Position numbers and translations under genes: made by a program. A DNA stretch of 64,000 nt from Thalassoglobus polymorphus (GTDB taxonomy: Bacteria > Planctomycetota > Planctomycetia > Planctomycetales > Planctomycetaceae), in assembly GCF_007744255.1 (NCBI RefSeq), contig NZ_CP036267.1, positions 1,364,001 to 1,428,000 on the forward strand, read 5' to 3'. Of this stretch, positions 1-7,604 are shown piece after piece. The first letter of the stretch is position 1. Each line of letters opens with the position of its first letter. A model generated the notes under the pieces. That model was not told where the DNA came from, ran no database searches, and worked only from the letters and a program-made list of their open reading frames with translations.

Positions 1-1
1 C

Positions 2-151
2 ACTCGCCCAGCCGGAGCCTGCCTCGTTTCATTCGGCGAGCGAGACAATCAAAAGCTGATCACCGTCGTCCTCGGAGCCACCTCTTCGGATGCACGTTAT
101 ACCGACACTCGGAACCTGTTCCGCTGGGCCTGGAATGAACTTGCGAAGTGA
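2..151 (+). CDS. C-terminal end of a serine D-Ala-D-Ala carboxypeptidase-like protein (partial)
   Basis: An open frame enters from the left edge and stops with TGA at 149-151, giving the last 49 residues. The run LITVVLGATSS followed by ARYTDTRNLFRWAWNEL resembles the end of the catalytic domain of S11 D-alanyl-D-alanine carboxypeptidases, which usually reads as a hydrophobic VVLG strand, then a 'RYxDTxxLxxWxF' helix. Such enzymes trim the terminal D-Ala of peptidoglycan pentapeptides in the periplasm. The catalytic SxxK, SxN and KTG motifs lie outside the window, so the call rests only on the tail. There is no C-terminal membrane-binding amphipathic domain after the catalytic part, so this would be the short form. 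Confidence 0.5.
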   Translation, partial: TRPAGACLVSFGERDNQKLITVVLGATSSDARYTDTRNLFRWAWNELAK

Positions 152-204
152 TAAAGCCAGCTTCGATCTAGACTGATCCCACACGGCTCAGGGCAAATTC
201 GATG

Positions 205-275
205 TTGGTCTTGTACGTTCTGCCTCATCGTGAGCAATCTATGAACTCATGAAGGTGACCTTCACGGAAAGACGT
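205..275 (+). repeat. R4 dispersed repeat, copy 1 (degenerate)
   Basis: The stretch has the order seen in the other R4 copies: a TTGGTCTT-like start, GTTCTGCCTC, a GTGAGCA-like box, then ATGAAGGTGACCTTCACGG. It matches the copies near 4,718, 7,474 and 54,954 with many substitutions. It lies between the carboxypeptidase-like gene and the DUF1579 gene. Confidence 0.5.
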
Positions 276-305
276 TCATTGAAGATGCTCTCAAATGCAA
301 GCGGT

Positions 306-773
306 TTAAATCCGTTCGTAAACGGTCTCGACCGCTTTCGCTTCTTGACCATTTGGAGTGACGTTGTATGCGGTAATTGTGACATGATCGTTATCGATGA
401 TCTCGTATACAGTTTTCCATCCCCAAGGTGGATGCTTCGGATCGACGTGGTAAATTCCGAAGACTGAAAATCCGTATTCGGTCGCTTCACCCTCGGATCG
501 CATGATTCCGTAGTTCATGTGAAAAGTGTCTAACCAAGCGGATTCAAATTTATTCGAAGCGTTATTGAAGACGAGAGTCTCTTCGCCGGATCTCGGATTT
601 TTTTCGATCTCTCCAATGTATGTATGGCGCACGAACGGACCGCCGTAAATAAGCTCAAATTTTCCTTCGACCGCTGATTCATCCGCCAACTCGTCCGGTT
701 CAAACCAAGTCTTGCAAGTCCCTCTCCAGGAGCCGACCAGCACAGCGAAAACGTCTTCTGGTTTTTTGTTCAT
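306..773 (-). CDS. DUF1579 family protein
   Basis: A 155-residue protein starting at ATG 771-773. It opens with VFAVLVGSWRG, then a GKFELIYGGPFVRH strand, a central FESAWLDTFH segment and a C-terminal VYEIIDNDHVTITAY strand. This order (V/L-GxW, E-G-x-x-E-x-x-GGRF-like, W-x-D) is typical of DUF1579, a lipocalin-like small beta-barrel family common in planctomycetes; its function is unknown. No signal peptide is visible, so it is probably cytoplasmic. It reads away from the small basic protein gene at 1,258. Family call fairly sure; no function can be inferred. Confidence 0.75.
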   Translation of the reverse strand: MNKKPEDVFAVLVGSWRGTCKTWFEPDELADESAVEGKFELIYGGPFVRHTYIGEIEKNPRSGEETLVFNNASNKFESAWLDTFHMNYGIMRSEGEATEYGFSVFGIYHVDPKHPPWGWKTVYEIIDNDHVTITAYNVTPNGQEAKAVETVYERI

Positions 774-852
774 CGGGTTTTTCTCTGGCTTTTGATTCGA
801 TTTTATATTGCTGTTTCATAGTAACGTGAAACTGAAGAGGACAACAAACCGG

Positions 853-944
853 CTGAGCAGTTTGCATTACTGTGTACGCGCGAAGAACGCGTTTCGCCAG
901 TAAAATTGCTGTTCGCCACGAGGCAGAACCCGAACCCCAATTCA
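853..944 (-). repeat. R2 dispersed repeat, copy 1 (inverted orientation)
   Basis: Contains GAGCAGTTTGC, a GAAGAACGCGTTTC segment, then TTGCTGTTCGCCACGAGGCAGA. This is the reverse complement of the CTGCCTCGTGGCGAACAGCA core found at 21,698 and 33,825. The distal end (CCGAACCCCAATTC) is diverged. The element fills most of the gap between the DUF1579 gene start and R1 copy 1. Confidence 0.65.
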
Positions 945-1151
945 CAGAATGCTATGAGACTCCGCTTCGATAATTGAATCCTCACTGAGAACGAACCAGT
1001 GAGCAAAACTTACCACTGAATCTTGTCAATCACGCTGGGAGGCAATCAATCATTGATCATTCCTTTCTCAAAAGAATTGAAACGAACTGAATTCTTCATG
1101 TTGAACTCATCAGTGAAGAACAACTACAGTCCGTTTGACTCGTTTTTATAG

Positions 1152-1231
1152 AACCAGTCCGAAAACCTCTGGAATAGCCGATCCGCTTGTCTCAACGTTT
1201 GAGAGAGCAATATCAGGTTTCAGGACCAGTT
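1152..1231 (+). repeat. R1 palindromic repeat, copy 1 (80 bp)
   Basis: Begins AACCAGTCCGAAAACCTCTG and ends CAGGACCAGTT, so the ends are imperfect inverted repeats of each other; the centre holds CTCAACGTTTGAGAGAG. It is a longer, diverged version of the 75-bp R1 unit. Flanks are ATAG and CTAA, so no exact target duplication remains. It ends 26 bp before the start codon of the next gene. Confidence 0.8.
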
Positions 1232-1257
1232 CTAAACATTTGAGGAAGGAAAATCAG

Positions 1258-1476
1258 ATGGCGAAGAAGAAAGCTGCTGTCAAGAAGAGCCCATCGTTGA
1301 CGGAGATTTACGACACGGTCGCTGGAAAGGCTGATACAGCGAAGTTGCAAATCAACGCCGCCGAAACAAAAAGAGTGCTTGCCTGTTTCTTCGATGCTCT
1401 CGAAGATTACTCCGCAGCCGATGCAATGGACATTATCGCAAAGGGTCTGAAGGCTGCTCAAAAGCGCCGCCGATAA
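1258..1476 (+). CDS. Small basic conserved protein, possibly HU-like dimerisation fold
   Basis: ATG at 1258 follows GAGGAAGG at 1242-1249, a strong ribosome-binding site, so this start is preferred over an upstream in-frame one lying inside repeat R1. The 72-residue product starts MAKKKAAVKK, has a helical middle (LTEIYDTVAGKAD, VLACFFDALEDY) and ends KGLKAAQKRRR. The spacing of the helices and the FFDAL motif recall the N-terminal half of HU-type DNA-binding proteins, but the beta-arm part is absent; this is only an impression. The +1 frame continues past the stop to 1525 with a helix-like reading (KNKIVELFFNAEASAS), so a frameshifted longer form is possible. A terminator hairpin follows at 1542. 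Confidence 0.7.
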   Translation: MAKKKAAVKKSPSLTEIYDTVAGKADTAKLQINAAETKRVLACFFDALEDYSAADAMDIIAKGLKAAQKRRR

Positions 1477-1541
1477 GAACAAGATCGTAGAGCTGTTCTT
1501 CAACGCAGAAGCTTCTGCTTCTTAAGTAAATTTGCGAATTC

Positions 1542-1577
1542 GGGGGGCTTCCCATAATGGGACTGCCCCCCATTTTC
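1542..1577 (+). terminator. Probable intrinsic terminator after the small basic gene
   Basis: GGGGGGC and GCCCCCC form the outer stem, TCCCATAATGGGA adds an inner stem, and ATTTTCG follows. It lies between the small plus-strand gene and the convergent malic enzyme gene. A perfect 14-bp palindrome, GCAGAAGCTTCTGC, sits just before it at 1505-1518. Confidence 0.65.
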
Positions 1578-1637
1578 GTTTCAGGCCAAGTGTCTGGCGA
1601 AGCTTTCAGCCACGTTTGGTGAAGTTCTCGACCACTT

Positions 1638-3056
1638 CTATTGTGCAGGTTTTCCCTTGCGTGCGACGCCAGTTTCGGTCGCAACGAGAGCAACTTGCTC
1701 AGCGACGGCTGTCGCCACGCGACGATCAAATACAGACGGGATCACATAGTCTGGATGAACTTCGTCATCTGCAATCACACCTGCGATGGCGTCGGCTGCT
1801 GCGATCTTGATTTCTGCGTTGATGTCTCTGGCTCGAACATCCAGAAGACCGCGGAACAGTCCGGGGAAGCAGAGAACGTTGTTGATTTGGTTGGGATAGT
1901 CTGAACGCCCCGTTGCCATCACCTTGACGTTCTCAGTGGCATCTTCTGGTAGAATTTCAGGATCAGGATTCGCGAGCGCGAAGACAATCGCGTCGTTCGA
2001 CATCTTAGCGACATCTTCCTTTTTCAACGCACCAGCAACCGAGACTCCGACGAACAGGTCAATCCCGGAAATGACTTCGGACAACGTTCCGGTCTGGTTT
2101 TCCGGGTTGGTATTTTGAGCAATCCAGGCTTTCAGCGTGTTCGAATCGTTCGTGCGTTCTTTGGAGATCGCTCCTTTACTGTCACAAACGATCATCTTGT
2201 TCACTCCGACAGAGTGAAGTAATTTCGCAATCGCCACCCCAGCCGAGCCGGCCCCGTTGATCAGGACATTCAGCTCTGAAATTTCTTTGTCGACCACTTT
2301 CAGTGCATTCTTTAATGCTGCCAATACAACGATAGCGGTCCCGTGTTGATCGTCATGAAATACGGGAATTTCAAGTTCTTTTCTGAGTCGATCTTCGATT
2401 TCAACACATCGCGGTGAAGAGATATCTTCAAGGTTGATGCCACCAAATGTCGGAGCAAGATATTTGACAGTATTGATGATCTCTTCAACGTCTTGCGTTT
2501 CCAGACAAATCGGAAACGCATCAACGCCTCCGAACTCCTTGAAGAGAAGTGCCTTTCCTTCCATCACCGGCATTGCGGCTCGGGGACCAATGTTTCCAAG
2601 CCCCAGGACAGCGGTCCCATCGCTAACTACTGCGACGGTGTTTCGACGAATTGTCAGATTGAACGACGCATCGGGATCCTCAGCGATTGCCTGACAAACC
2701 CGGGCAACTCCCGGCGTGTAGGCCATTGAAAGATCGTCGCGTGTTTTGACGGGAACTCGCGAGATGACTTCAATCTTCCCTCCCAGATGCATGAGAAATG
2801 TTCGGTCCGAAACATTTGAAATTTCGACTCCCTCGAGTGAACGAACTTTCTCGACAATTTTCTCACCATGCTCGACATCCGTTGCCTGAACTGTGAGGTC
2901 GCGGATGATGGCCCCGTCGAGGCTACTGACGATATCGATCGCTCCGATCGAGCCTCCTGCATCTCCAATCGCAGACGTAATCTTCCCAAGTCCGCCAGGT
3001 AAGTCGCCATAACGAAGACGAATCGTGATACTGTATGCTGGGCTGTAGTGACTCAT
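1638..3056 (-). CDS. NAD(P)-dependent malic enzyme with N-terminal ACT domain
   Basis: A 472-residue protein from ATG 3054-3056. Residues about 8-85 form an ACT-like regulatory domain (SITIRLRYGDLPGGLGKI, then AGGSIGAIDIV). The rest is a short bacterial malic enzyme: SMAYTPGVARVC, AVVSDGTAVLGLGNIG, the substrate/metal stretch FGGINLEDISSP, PVFHDDQHGTAIV, and the Rossmann motif NGAGSAGVAIAKLL. It oxidatively decarboxylates L-malate to pyruvate and CO2 in the cytoplasm. The ACT domain suggests allosteric control by a small ligand, perhaps an amino acid; this is inferred from the domain. NAD or NADP preference cannot be told from this reading. It is monocistronic and divergent from the sulfatase gene at 3,254. 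Confidence 0.93.
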   Translation of the reverse strand: MSHYSPAYSITIRLRYGDLPGGLGKITSAIGDAGGSIGAIDIVSSLDGAIIRDLTVQATDVEHGEKIVEKVRSLEGVEISNVSDRTFLMHLGGKIEVISRVPVKTRDDLSMAYTPGVARVCQAIAEDPDASFNLTIRRNTVAVVSDGTAVLGLGNIGPRAAMPVMEGKALLFKEFGGVDAFPICLETQDVEEIINTVKYLAPTFGGINLEDISSPRCVEIEDRLRKELEIPVFHDDQHGTAIVVLAALKNALKVVDKEISELNVLINGAGSAGVAIAKLLHSVGVNKMIVCDSKGAISKERTNDSNTLKAWIAQNTNPENQTGTLSEVISGIDLFVGVSVAGALKKEDVAKMSNDAIVFALANPDPEILPEDATENVKVMATGRSDYPNQINNVLCFPGLFRGLLDVRARDINAEIKIAAADAIAGVIADDEVHPDYVIPSVFDRRVATAVAEQVALVATETGVARKGKPAQ

Positions 3057-3253
3057 TGATCGACCATTTCAGAAAAGTGACAATCCGTTTCTGAAAGTTT
3101 AGGGGGAAACAATTTGAAAGGAAACGAGCGAGCATAAAATCATTGTGGAACTACGAATGAATTTTTTTCGATGCGGTGCAAAACCACAGGGCGATCTGCA
3201 ACAATCCCAAAGCTGAAGAGAATTAAGAACACCACCTTCGTTTGAGTTGAGCG

Positions 3254-4591
3254 ATGTTAAAACAGATTCTTGTAATTCTATGCGTTGCAACCTGCCTGCA
3301 GGTTGCACAAGCTGACGAGCGACCGAACGTGCTCGTGATTCTCGTTGATGACCTGGGCTATGGGGATTTGAGTTCCTATGGGGCTCAGGACCTGAAGTCG
3401 CCGCACGTAGATCAGCTTCTTGCTGAAGGGATGACCTTCACCGAATTTTACGCCAATTGCCCGGTTTGCTCGCCAACGCGTGCAGCTCTCTTGAGTGGTC
3501 GATATCAAGATATGGTCGGCGTTCCCGGTGTGATTCGGACGCATCCAGAAAATAGCTGGGGGAACCTTGTTGACGATGCGGTTCTTCTTCCATCTGTTTT
3601 AAAGAAGAACGGGTACAACACAGCGTGTGTCGGGAAATGGCATTTGGGTTTGGAATCGCCTGACCGTCCGACAGATCGCGGCTTTGATTTCTTCAAGGGG
3701 TATCTTGGAGACATGATGGACGATTACTACAACCACCGTCGTCATGGAATCAACTACATGCGACAGGGGACGGAAGAAATCGATCCAGAAGGGCACGCGA
3801 CCGATCTCTTTACAGACTGGTCCTGTGAATACATACGCGAACAGAAAGACGACTCCGAGCCATTCTTTTTATATCTCGCTTACAATGCCCCACATACTCC
3901 GATTCAGCCGCCGGAGGAGTGGTTTCAAAAGGTTAAAGCTCGCGAACAGGGGATTTCTGACAAACGTGCGAAACTGGTCGCCCTCATCGAACATCTGGAC
4001 GAGGGCATCGGGAAAGTGTTGGTCTGCCTGAAAGAAACAGGACAAGCTGAGAACACGATCGTGGTCTTCACCTCCGACAATGGCGGGCAAATTAATGTCG
4101 GAGCCAACAACGGCCCACTTCGAGACGGAAAGCAGAGTATGTACGAAGGGGGTTTGAAGGTTCCTTGCGGAGTCCGCTGGCCAGGAAAGATTCAACCGGG
4201 AACCAAAAGTAAGTTCCGAGGATTGACAATGGACATTTTTCCGACAGTATGCGAAGCAGCCGGTGTAGAACTTGACAAAAACTTGAACCTCGACAGCAAG
4301 AGCTTTCTGCCGACCTGCCTGGGGAAAGAGCAGGAAGAATTGCGAGATTTGTGGTTCTTTCGTCGTCGCGAAGGTGGGGCTCGTTACGCCGGAAAAACAA
4401 TCGAGGCTGTCCGCCGCGGAGATTGGAAACTTCTCCAGAACAGCCCGTTCGAGCCGCTGGAACTCTACAACCTTAAAAACGATCCGCTAGAGAAGAATGA
4501 TCTCTCAAAGAAAGCTCCCAAAATTTTTAATGAACTGAGTGCAGCCCTGAGAGCAGAGATTCAACGGTACGGAACAGTTCCGTGGCAATAA
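3254..4591 (+). CDS. Secreted sulfatase (arylsulfatase type)
   Basis: A 445-residue protein from ATG 3254 with a signal peptide (MLKQILVILCVATCLQVAQA). The metal-binding start RPNVLVILVDDLGYGD follows directly. The signature CSPTR has Cys72, the residue converted to formylglycine, and GKWHLG is at 127-132 with Lys128 and His130. A later VFTSDNGG supplies further metal and substrate ligands. It hydrolyses sulfate esters; planctomycetes encode many such enzymes for algal sulfated polysaccharides, but the substrate here is not readable. No maturase gene is adjacent. A 22-bp inverted repeat (3286-3307) lies in the signal-peptide codons. Family call is certain, substrate unknown. Confidence 0.95.
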   Translation: MLKQILVILCVATCLQVAQADERPNVLVILVDDLGYGDLSSYGAQDLKSPHVDQLLAEGMTFTEFYANCPVCSPTRAALLSGRYQDMVGVPGVIRTHPENSWGNLVDDAVLLPSVLKKNGYNTACVGKWHLGLESPDRPTDRGFDFFKGYLGDMMDDYYNHRRHGINYMRQGTEEIDPEGHATDLFTDWSCEYIREQKDDSEPFFLYLAYNAPHTPIQPPEEWFQKVKAREQGISDKRAKLVALIEHLDEGIGKVLVCLKETGQAENTIVVFTSDNGGQINVGANNGPLRDGKQSMYEGGLKVPCGVRWPGKIQPGTKSKFRGLTMDIFPTVCEAAGVELDKNLNLDSKSFLPTCLGKEQEELRDLWFFRRREGGARYAGKTIEAVRRGDWKLLQNSPFEPLELYNLKNDPLEKNDLSKKAPKIFNELSAALRAEIQRYGTVPWQ

Positions 4592-4717
4592 CGCGAGGAG
4601 ACAACAAGCTAAGATAAACACGATCAGAACTGCGCGACTTGGAACAATCACACTCCGCCTCTGAGTCCTCCAGAGAAGACTTGAAACACAACTCGTTGAG
4701 TTTTACATAGAGCAAAG

Positions 4718-4800
4718 CCAATATCCGTCTATATGTTCTGCCTCGTGGCGAACATTAGCATTCTGTGAGGTTACGAGAGTGGCCATCACAGACGCGACAA
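4718..4800 (+). repeat. R4 dispersed repeat, copy 2
   Basis: GCCAATATCCGTCTATATG leads to TTCTGCCTCGTGGCGAACAT and ends GGCCATCACAGACGCGAC. It shares the GTTCTGCCTCGTGGCGA core with R2 and the CCAATAT start with other R4 copies. It lies directly upstream of the DJ-1/PfpI gene and may carry part of its leader. Confidence 0.6.
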
Positions 4801-4831
4801 TTATTGGAAATTCTCTAACAAGGAAAAGACA

Positions 4832-5371
4832 ATGGCTCGCCTCCCACTTCACGGAACTCGGATCCTCTGTTTTGTCGGTGACATTTACGAAGATCTTGAA
4901 CTGTGGTACCCGAAGCTACGACTGGAAGAAGCTGGCGCACATGTCACTATCGCTGGTCAGAAAGAAGGCGTCGTGTACGCTGGGAAGAATGGGTATCCGT
5001 GTGAGTCTGAAGCTCGGATTGATGACATGGAAATCGATGATTTTCACGGGGTGATTTGTCCCGGTGGGTTTATGCCGGACAAACTGCGACGAGACCCGAA
5101 AGTGCTCAGCCTGATCCACGGGTTTCATACGCAACAAAAATTGATCGCAGCGATTTGTCACGGCGGATGGATGCCGATCTCCGCGAAAGTTTATCAAGGC
5201 GTTCGTGTGACTGGATCGCCCGGAATCAAAGACGATCTCGTGAACGCCGGCGCGATTTGGGAAGATGCCCCCGTTGTTGTTGATCGACACTTCATCAGCA
5301 GCCGCAAGCCAGGCGACTTACCAGATTTTTGCCGAGCAATGATCGAATTCCTGCAAGACCAAAGCCTGTAA
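4832..5371 (+). CDS. DJ-1/PfpI family (class I glutamine amidotransferase-like) protein
   Basis: A 179-residue protein from ATG 4832 after AAGGAAA. RILCFVGDIYEDLELWYP opens the fold with the acidic residues that pair with the nucleophile, GVICPGGFMPDKLR follows, and the nucleophile elbow AAICHGGW has Cys109-His110. The family includes PfpI-type proteases/deglycases and general stress proteins such as YhbO; the exact activity differs among members and is disputed. It is cytoplasmic. It stands 137 bp upstream of the enoyl-CoA hydratase gene and is separated from the sulfatase gene by repeat R4, so its own promoter is likely. Family sure, reaction unsure. Confidence 0.9.
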   Translation: MARLPLHGTRILCFVGDIYEDLELWYPKLRLEEAGAHVTIAGQKEGVVYAGKNGYPCESEARIDDMEIDDFHGVICPGGFMPDKLRRDPKVLSLIHGFHTQQKLIAAICHGGWMPISAKVYQGVRVTGSPGIKDDLVNAGAIWEDAPVVVDRHFISSRKPGDLPDFCRAMIEFLQDQSL

Positions 5372-5508
5372 CAGGAGTTCAAGCATCTACTTTCGGAATT
5401 AGATCGACACAAATTCGGAAAGCGTGTAGGAGCGTGTAGGTCTGTCAACTTGCACAATTAACGTCGAAGAAAATCAACTCTGCGAATGCGAACGAGAAGA
5501 GGATAGGA

Positions 5509-6288
5509 ATGACTGCAAAGATCAGCGAGTTGATCGTTGAAGCGAACGAAGGTGTGACAACGCTCCGGCTGAACCGCCCGCAACGACGTCACGCATTGTC
5601 GCTGTCGCTGTTACAAGAGCTTGAAGAATCGCTCCAGAAGATTGCACAAGATCATTCAGTTCGAGTCGTGGTGATTGCTTCGGACGGACCGGTCTTTTCA
5701 TCAGGGCATGACTTGGGAGAGATGCAAGGTTGCTCAGAAGAGGAGTATCAAAAACTGTTTTCCACCTGTGCTCGCGTGATGCAACTCGTGCGAAATCTTC
5801 CACAACCGGTCATCGCTCGTGTCCAAGGGTTTGCCACAGCTGCGGGGTGTCAACTGGTTGCTGCTTGCGATCTTGCCGTCGCAAGTGACCAGGCACAGTT
5901 TGCAACACCAGGAGTGAAGATTGGACTCTTCTGCACAACGCCAATGGTCCCGTTGGTTCGCAACGTTGCTCCGAAAATCGCGATGGAAATGCTCTTAACC
6001 GGCAAGCCGATCTCGGCAGAGAAAGCACTCGCTGCTGGATTGGTGAATGCCGTTGTCCCTGTCGATCAACTGGATGATGCGGTCAAAGAATATACGTCAG
6101 CGATTGTTGCTTCGAGTCGCCAAACTTTGGCAATCGGGAAACAGGAATTCTATGCTCAACTGAACATGGATGAATCGCACGCATACGATCAGGCAGTCAA
6201 CGTCATGACCAAAAACGTTTTACAGCACGATGCACAAGAAGGAATGTCCGCCTTTCTGGAGAAGAGAACGCCCCAGTGGGAAGAGTAA
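5509..6288 (+). CDS. Enoyl-CoA hydratase/isomerase family protein
   Basis: A 259-residue crotonase-fold protein from ATG 5509, with AGAGGATAG upstream. TLRLNRPQRRHALS is the N-terminal strand-turn, FSSGHDLGEM forms the first half of the CoA oxyanion hole, and RVQGFATAAGCQLVAACDLAVAS the second. The usual catalytic Glu next to the GCQL segment is not clearly present, so it might be an isomerase or decarboxylase-type member, not a standard hydratase. It acts on acyl-CoA thioesters in the cytoplasm. A 10-bp direct repeat (AGCGTGTAGG twice, 5421-5440) precedes it. It converges on the NHL-repeat gene. Confidence 0.88.
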   Translation: MTAKISELIVEANEGVTTLRLNRPQRRHALSLSLLQELEESLQKIAQDHSVRVVVIASDGPVFSSGHDLGEMQGCSEEEYQKLFSTCARVMQLVRNLPQPVIARVQGFATAAGCQLVAACDLAVASDQAQFATPGVKIGLFCTTPMVPLVRNVAPKIAMEMLLTGKPISAEKALAAGLVNAVVPVDQLDDAVKEYTSAIVASSRQTLAIGKQEFYAQLNMDESHAYDQAVNVMTKNVLQHDAQEGMSAFLEKRTPQWEE

Positions 6289-6340
6289 AAGTCGTCGGAG
6301 ACTTCAGGTCTCCGGCGTCAATTGAAGAAAAAACGCTTTC

Positions 6341-7468
6341 TCATAACCACTCAAGCTTCGTCACTCGACCAGCTTCCACCCATTCCGTGACAATCAAATT
6401 TCCGTCCTCGTCAAAGCAGGCATCGTGAGGGTGGACGAATTTCCCAGGCTTCCATTTGTCAGGTTGCTTTCGAACCTGCATGCCATCGAGGACGTATTCA
6501 GTCCATTCAGGATCTCCTCCTAAATTGGCGAGAAGGTTGTTTTCCGTATCAAAGAGCAAGACTTTGGAGTGCAGGTCCGGGACAACCATGAACTCTTCCC
6601 AAGTATCGATATCTGCCGGGAAGCTGAGACCATCCATGTTCTTGACGGCCACATCGTGCCCCGCTTCGTCTTTCAATGTTGTGGTTTCCCCAGATTTTTC
6701 AGAGTCACGAACACCTTGAAGAATCTCGACAGGTTGCCCATCGAGTGAAAAGTATTGCAGCCGCGCATTGGCCCGGTCGGCAACGACGAGCATCTCTTCA
6801 CGTCCCGGGCGAGCATCCAGCCACAGACCATGGGGTGTTTTGAGTTTCCCGGCTTGTGCACCATTTCCTCCCCAGGAGCGTATCCATTTTCCATCACTGT
6901 TGTACTGATGGATCAGATGCGAACCGTACCCATCTCCGACATAGAGGTCGCCCGTTGGTCCAAAACAAACGTTTGTGGGGCGAAAACCTTCGAGGCTGGA
7001 ATAGAGATGAGCGTCACGCGGGTAGCGTTTCTTCCAGACCCATTCTCCCTGTCGATCGCACTTGATGACCTGTCGATTGTAAATGTCCGACAAGTACAAA
7101 TACTCCTCTCCGTTCTCCCTGCGAATATCGATCCCATGACCGCCTCCGGCAAATTCTTTTCCGAAGGAACGGACAAATGTTCCTTCGGGATCAAAAACAA
7201 CGACGGTATCGCAGGGACTCTTCACATCACCCTGATGAGTGATGTAGACAAATCCTTCCCGATCAATGGCAACGCCATGTGTATTTCTCCAGGAGATGTG
7301 CTTTGGGACGCTTCCCCAGTTGTGATGGCATTCGAACTGGAAGTCTCCTTCGCCGATCACCGGGCGCTTTACGCCAGCTTTATCTTCAGCTCCAAGAATC
7401 GCAGGAGCCACCCCACCAGTGAAGAGTGAGGCCGTCATCGTTTGCAGAAATGTGCGTCGAGTCGCCAT
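6341..7468 (-). CDS. Tat-exported NHL-repeat beta-propeller protein
   Basis: ATG at 7466-7468 gives 375 residues starting MATRRTFLQTMTASLFTGG, a twin-arginine signal (RRTFLQ). A TTG twelve bases upstream is in frame but less likely. The mature part has repeated blade motifs of the NHL type: THGVAIDREGFVYITHQGD, GHGIDIR, PTNVCFGPTGDLYVGDGYGSHLI, TPHGLWLDARPG and HPHDACFDEDGNLIVTEW. This matches the propeller seen in peptidylglycine amidating-lyase-like proteins, found in planctomycetes as secreted proteins of unknown function. It is probably periplasmic. It lies downstream of murA on the same strand, separated by 136 bp that include repeat R4. Confidence 0.8.
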   Translation of the reverse strand: MATRRTFLQTMTASLFTGGVAPAILGAEDKAGVKRPVIGEGDFQFECHHNWGSVPKHISWRNTHGVAIDREGFVYITHQGDVKSPCDTVVVFDPEGTFVRSFGKEFAGGGHGIDIRRENGEEYLYLSDIYNRQVIKCDRQGEWVWKKRYPRDAHLYSSLEGFRPTNVCFGPTGDLYVGDGYGSHLIHQYNSDGKWIRSWGGNGAQAGKLKTPHGLWLDARPGREEMLVVADRANARLQYFSLDGQPVEILQGVRDSEKSGETTTLKDEAGHDVAVKNMDGLSFPADIDTWEEFMVVPDLHSKVLLFDTENNLLANLGGDPEWTEYVLDGMQVRKQPDKWKPGKFVHPHDACFDEDGNLIVTEWVEAGRVTKLEWL

Positions 7469-7473
7469 GAGCA

Positions 7474-7540
7474 AATCCAATATTGGTCTTCACATCCTTC
7501 CTCGCAGCGAGCAGGTTCTGAAGTCGCGAAGGTGCTCGAT
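7474..7540 (+). repeat. R4 dispersed repeat, copy 3
   Basis: AATCCAATATTGGTCTTCAC is almost identical to the start of the copy at 54,954; CTTCCTCGCAGCGAGCAG and GAAGTCGCGAAGGTGC follow. CCAATATTGG is itself a 10-bp palindrome. The copy lies just before the start codon of the NHL protein on the minus strand, so it would form that gene's leader. Confidence 0.65.
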
Positions 7541-7604
7541 GCACTCCTGATTAAACAGGACAAAGATGCTGAGTCCAATGTAATTCAATCGGTCGCAAAA
7601 TTCA

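Noticed and set aside
1135-1257. Upstream extension of the small basic protein
   Set aside because: The added codons are repeat R1; the ATG at 1258 has a strong ribosome-binding site.
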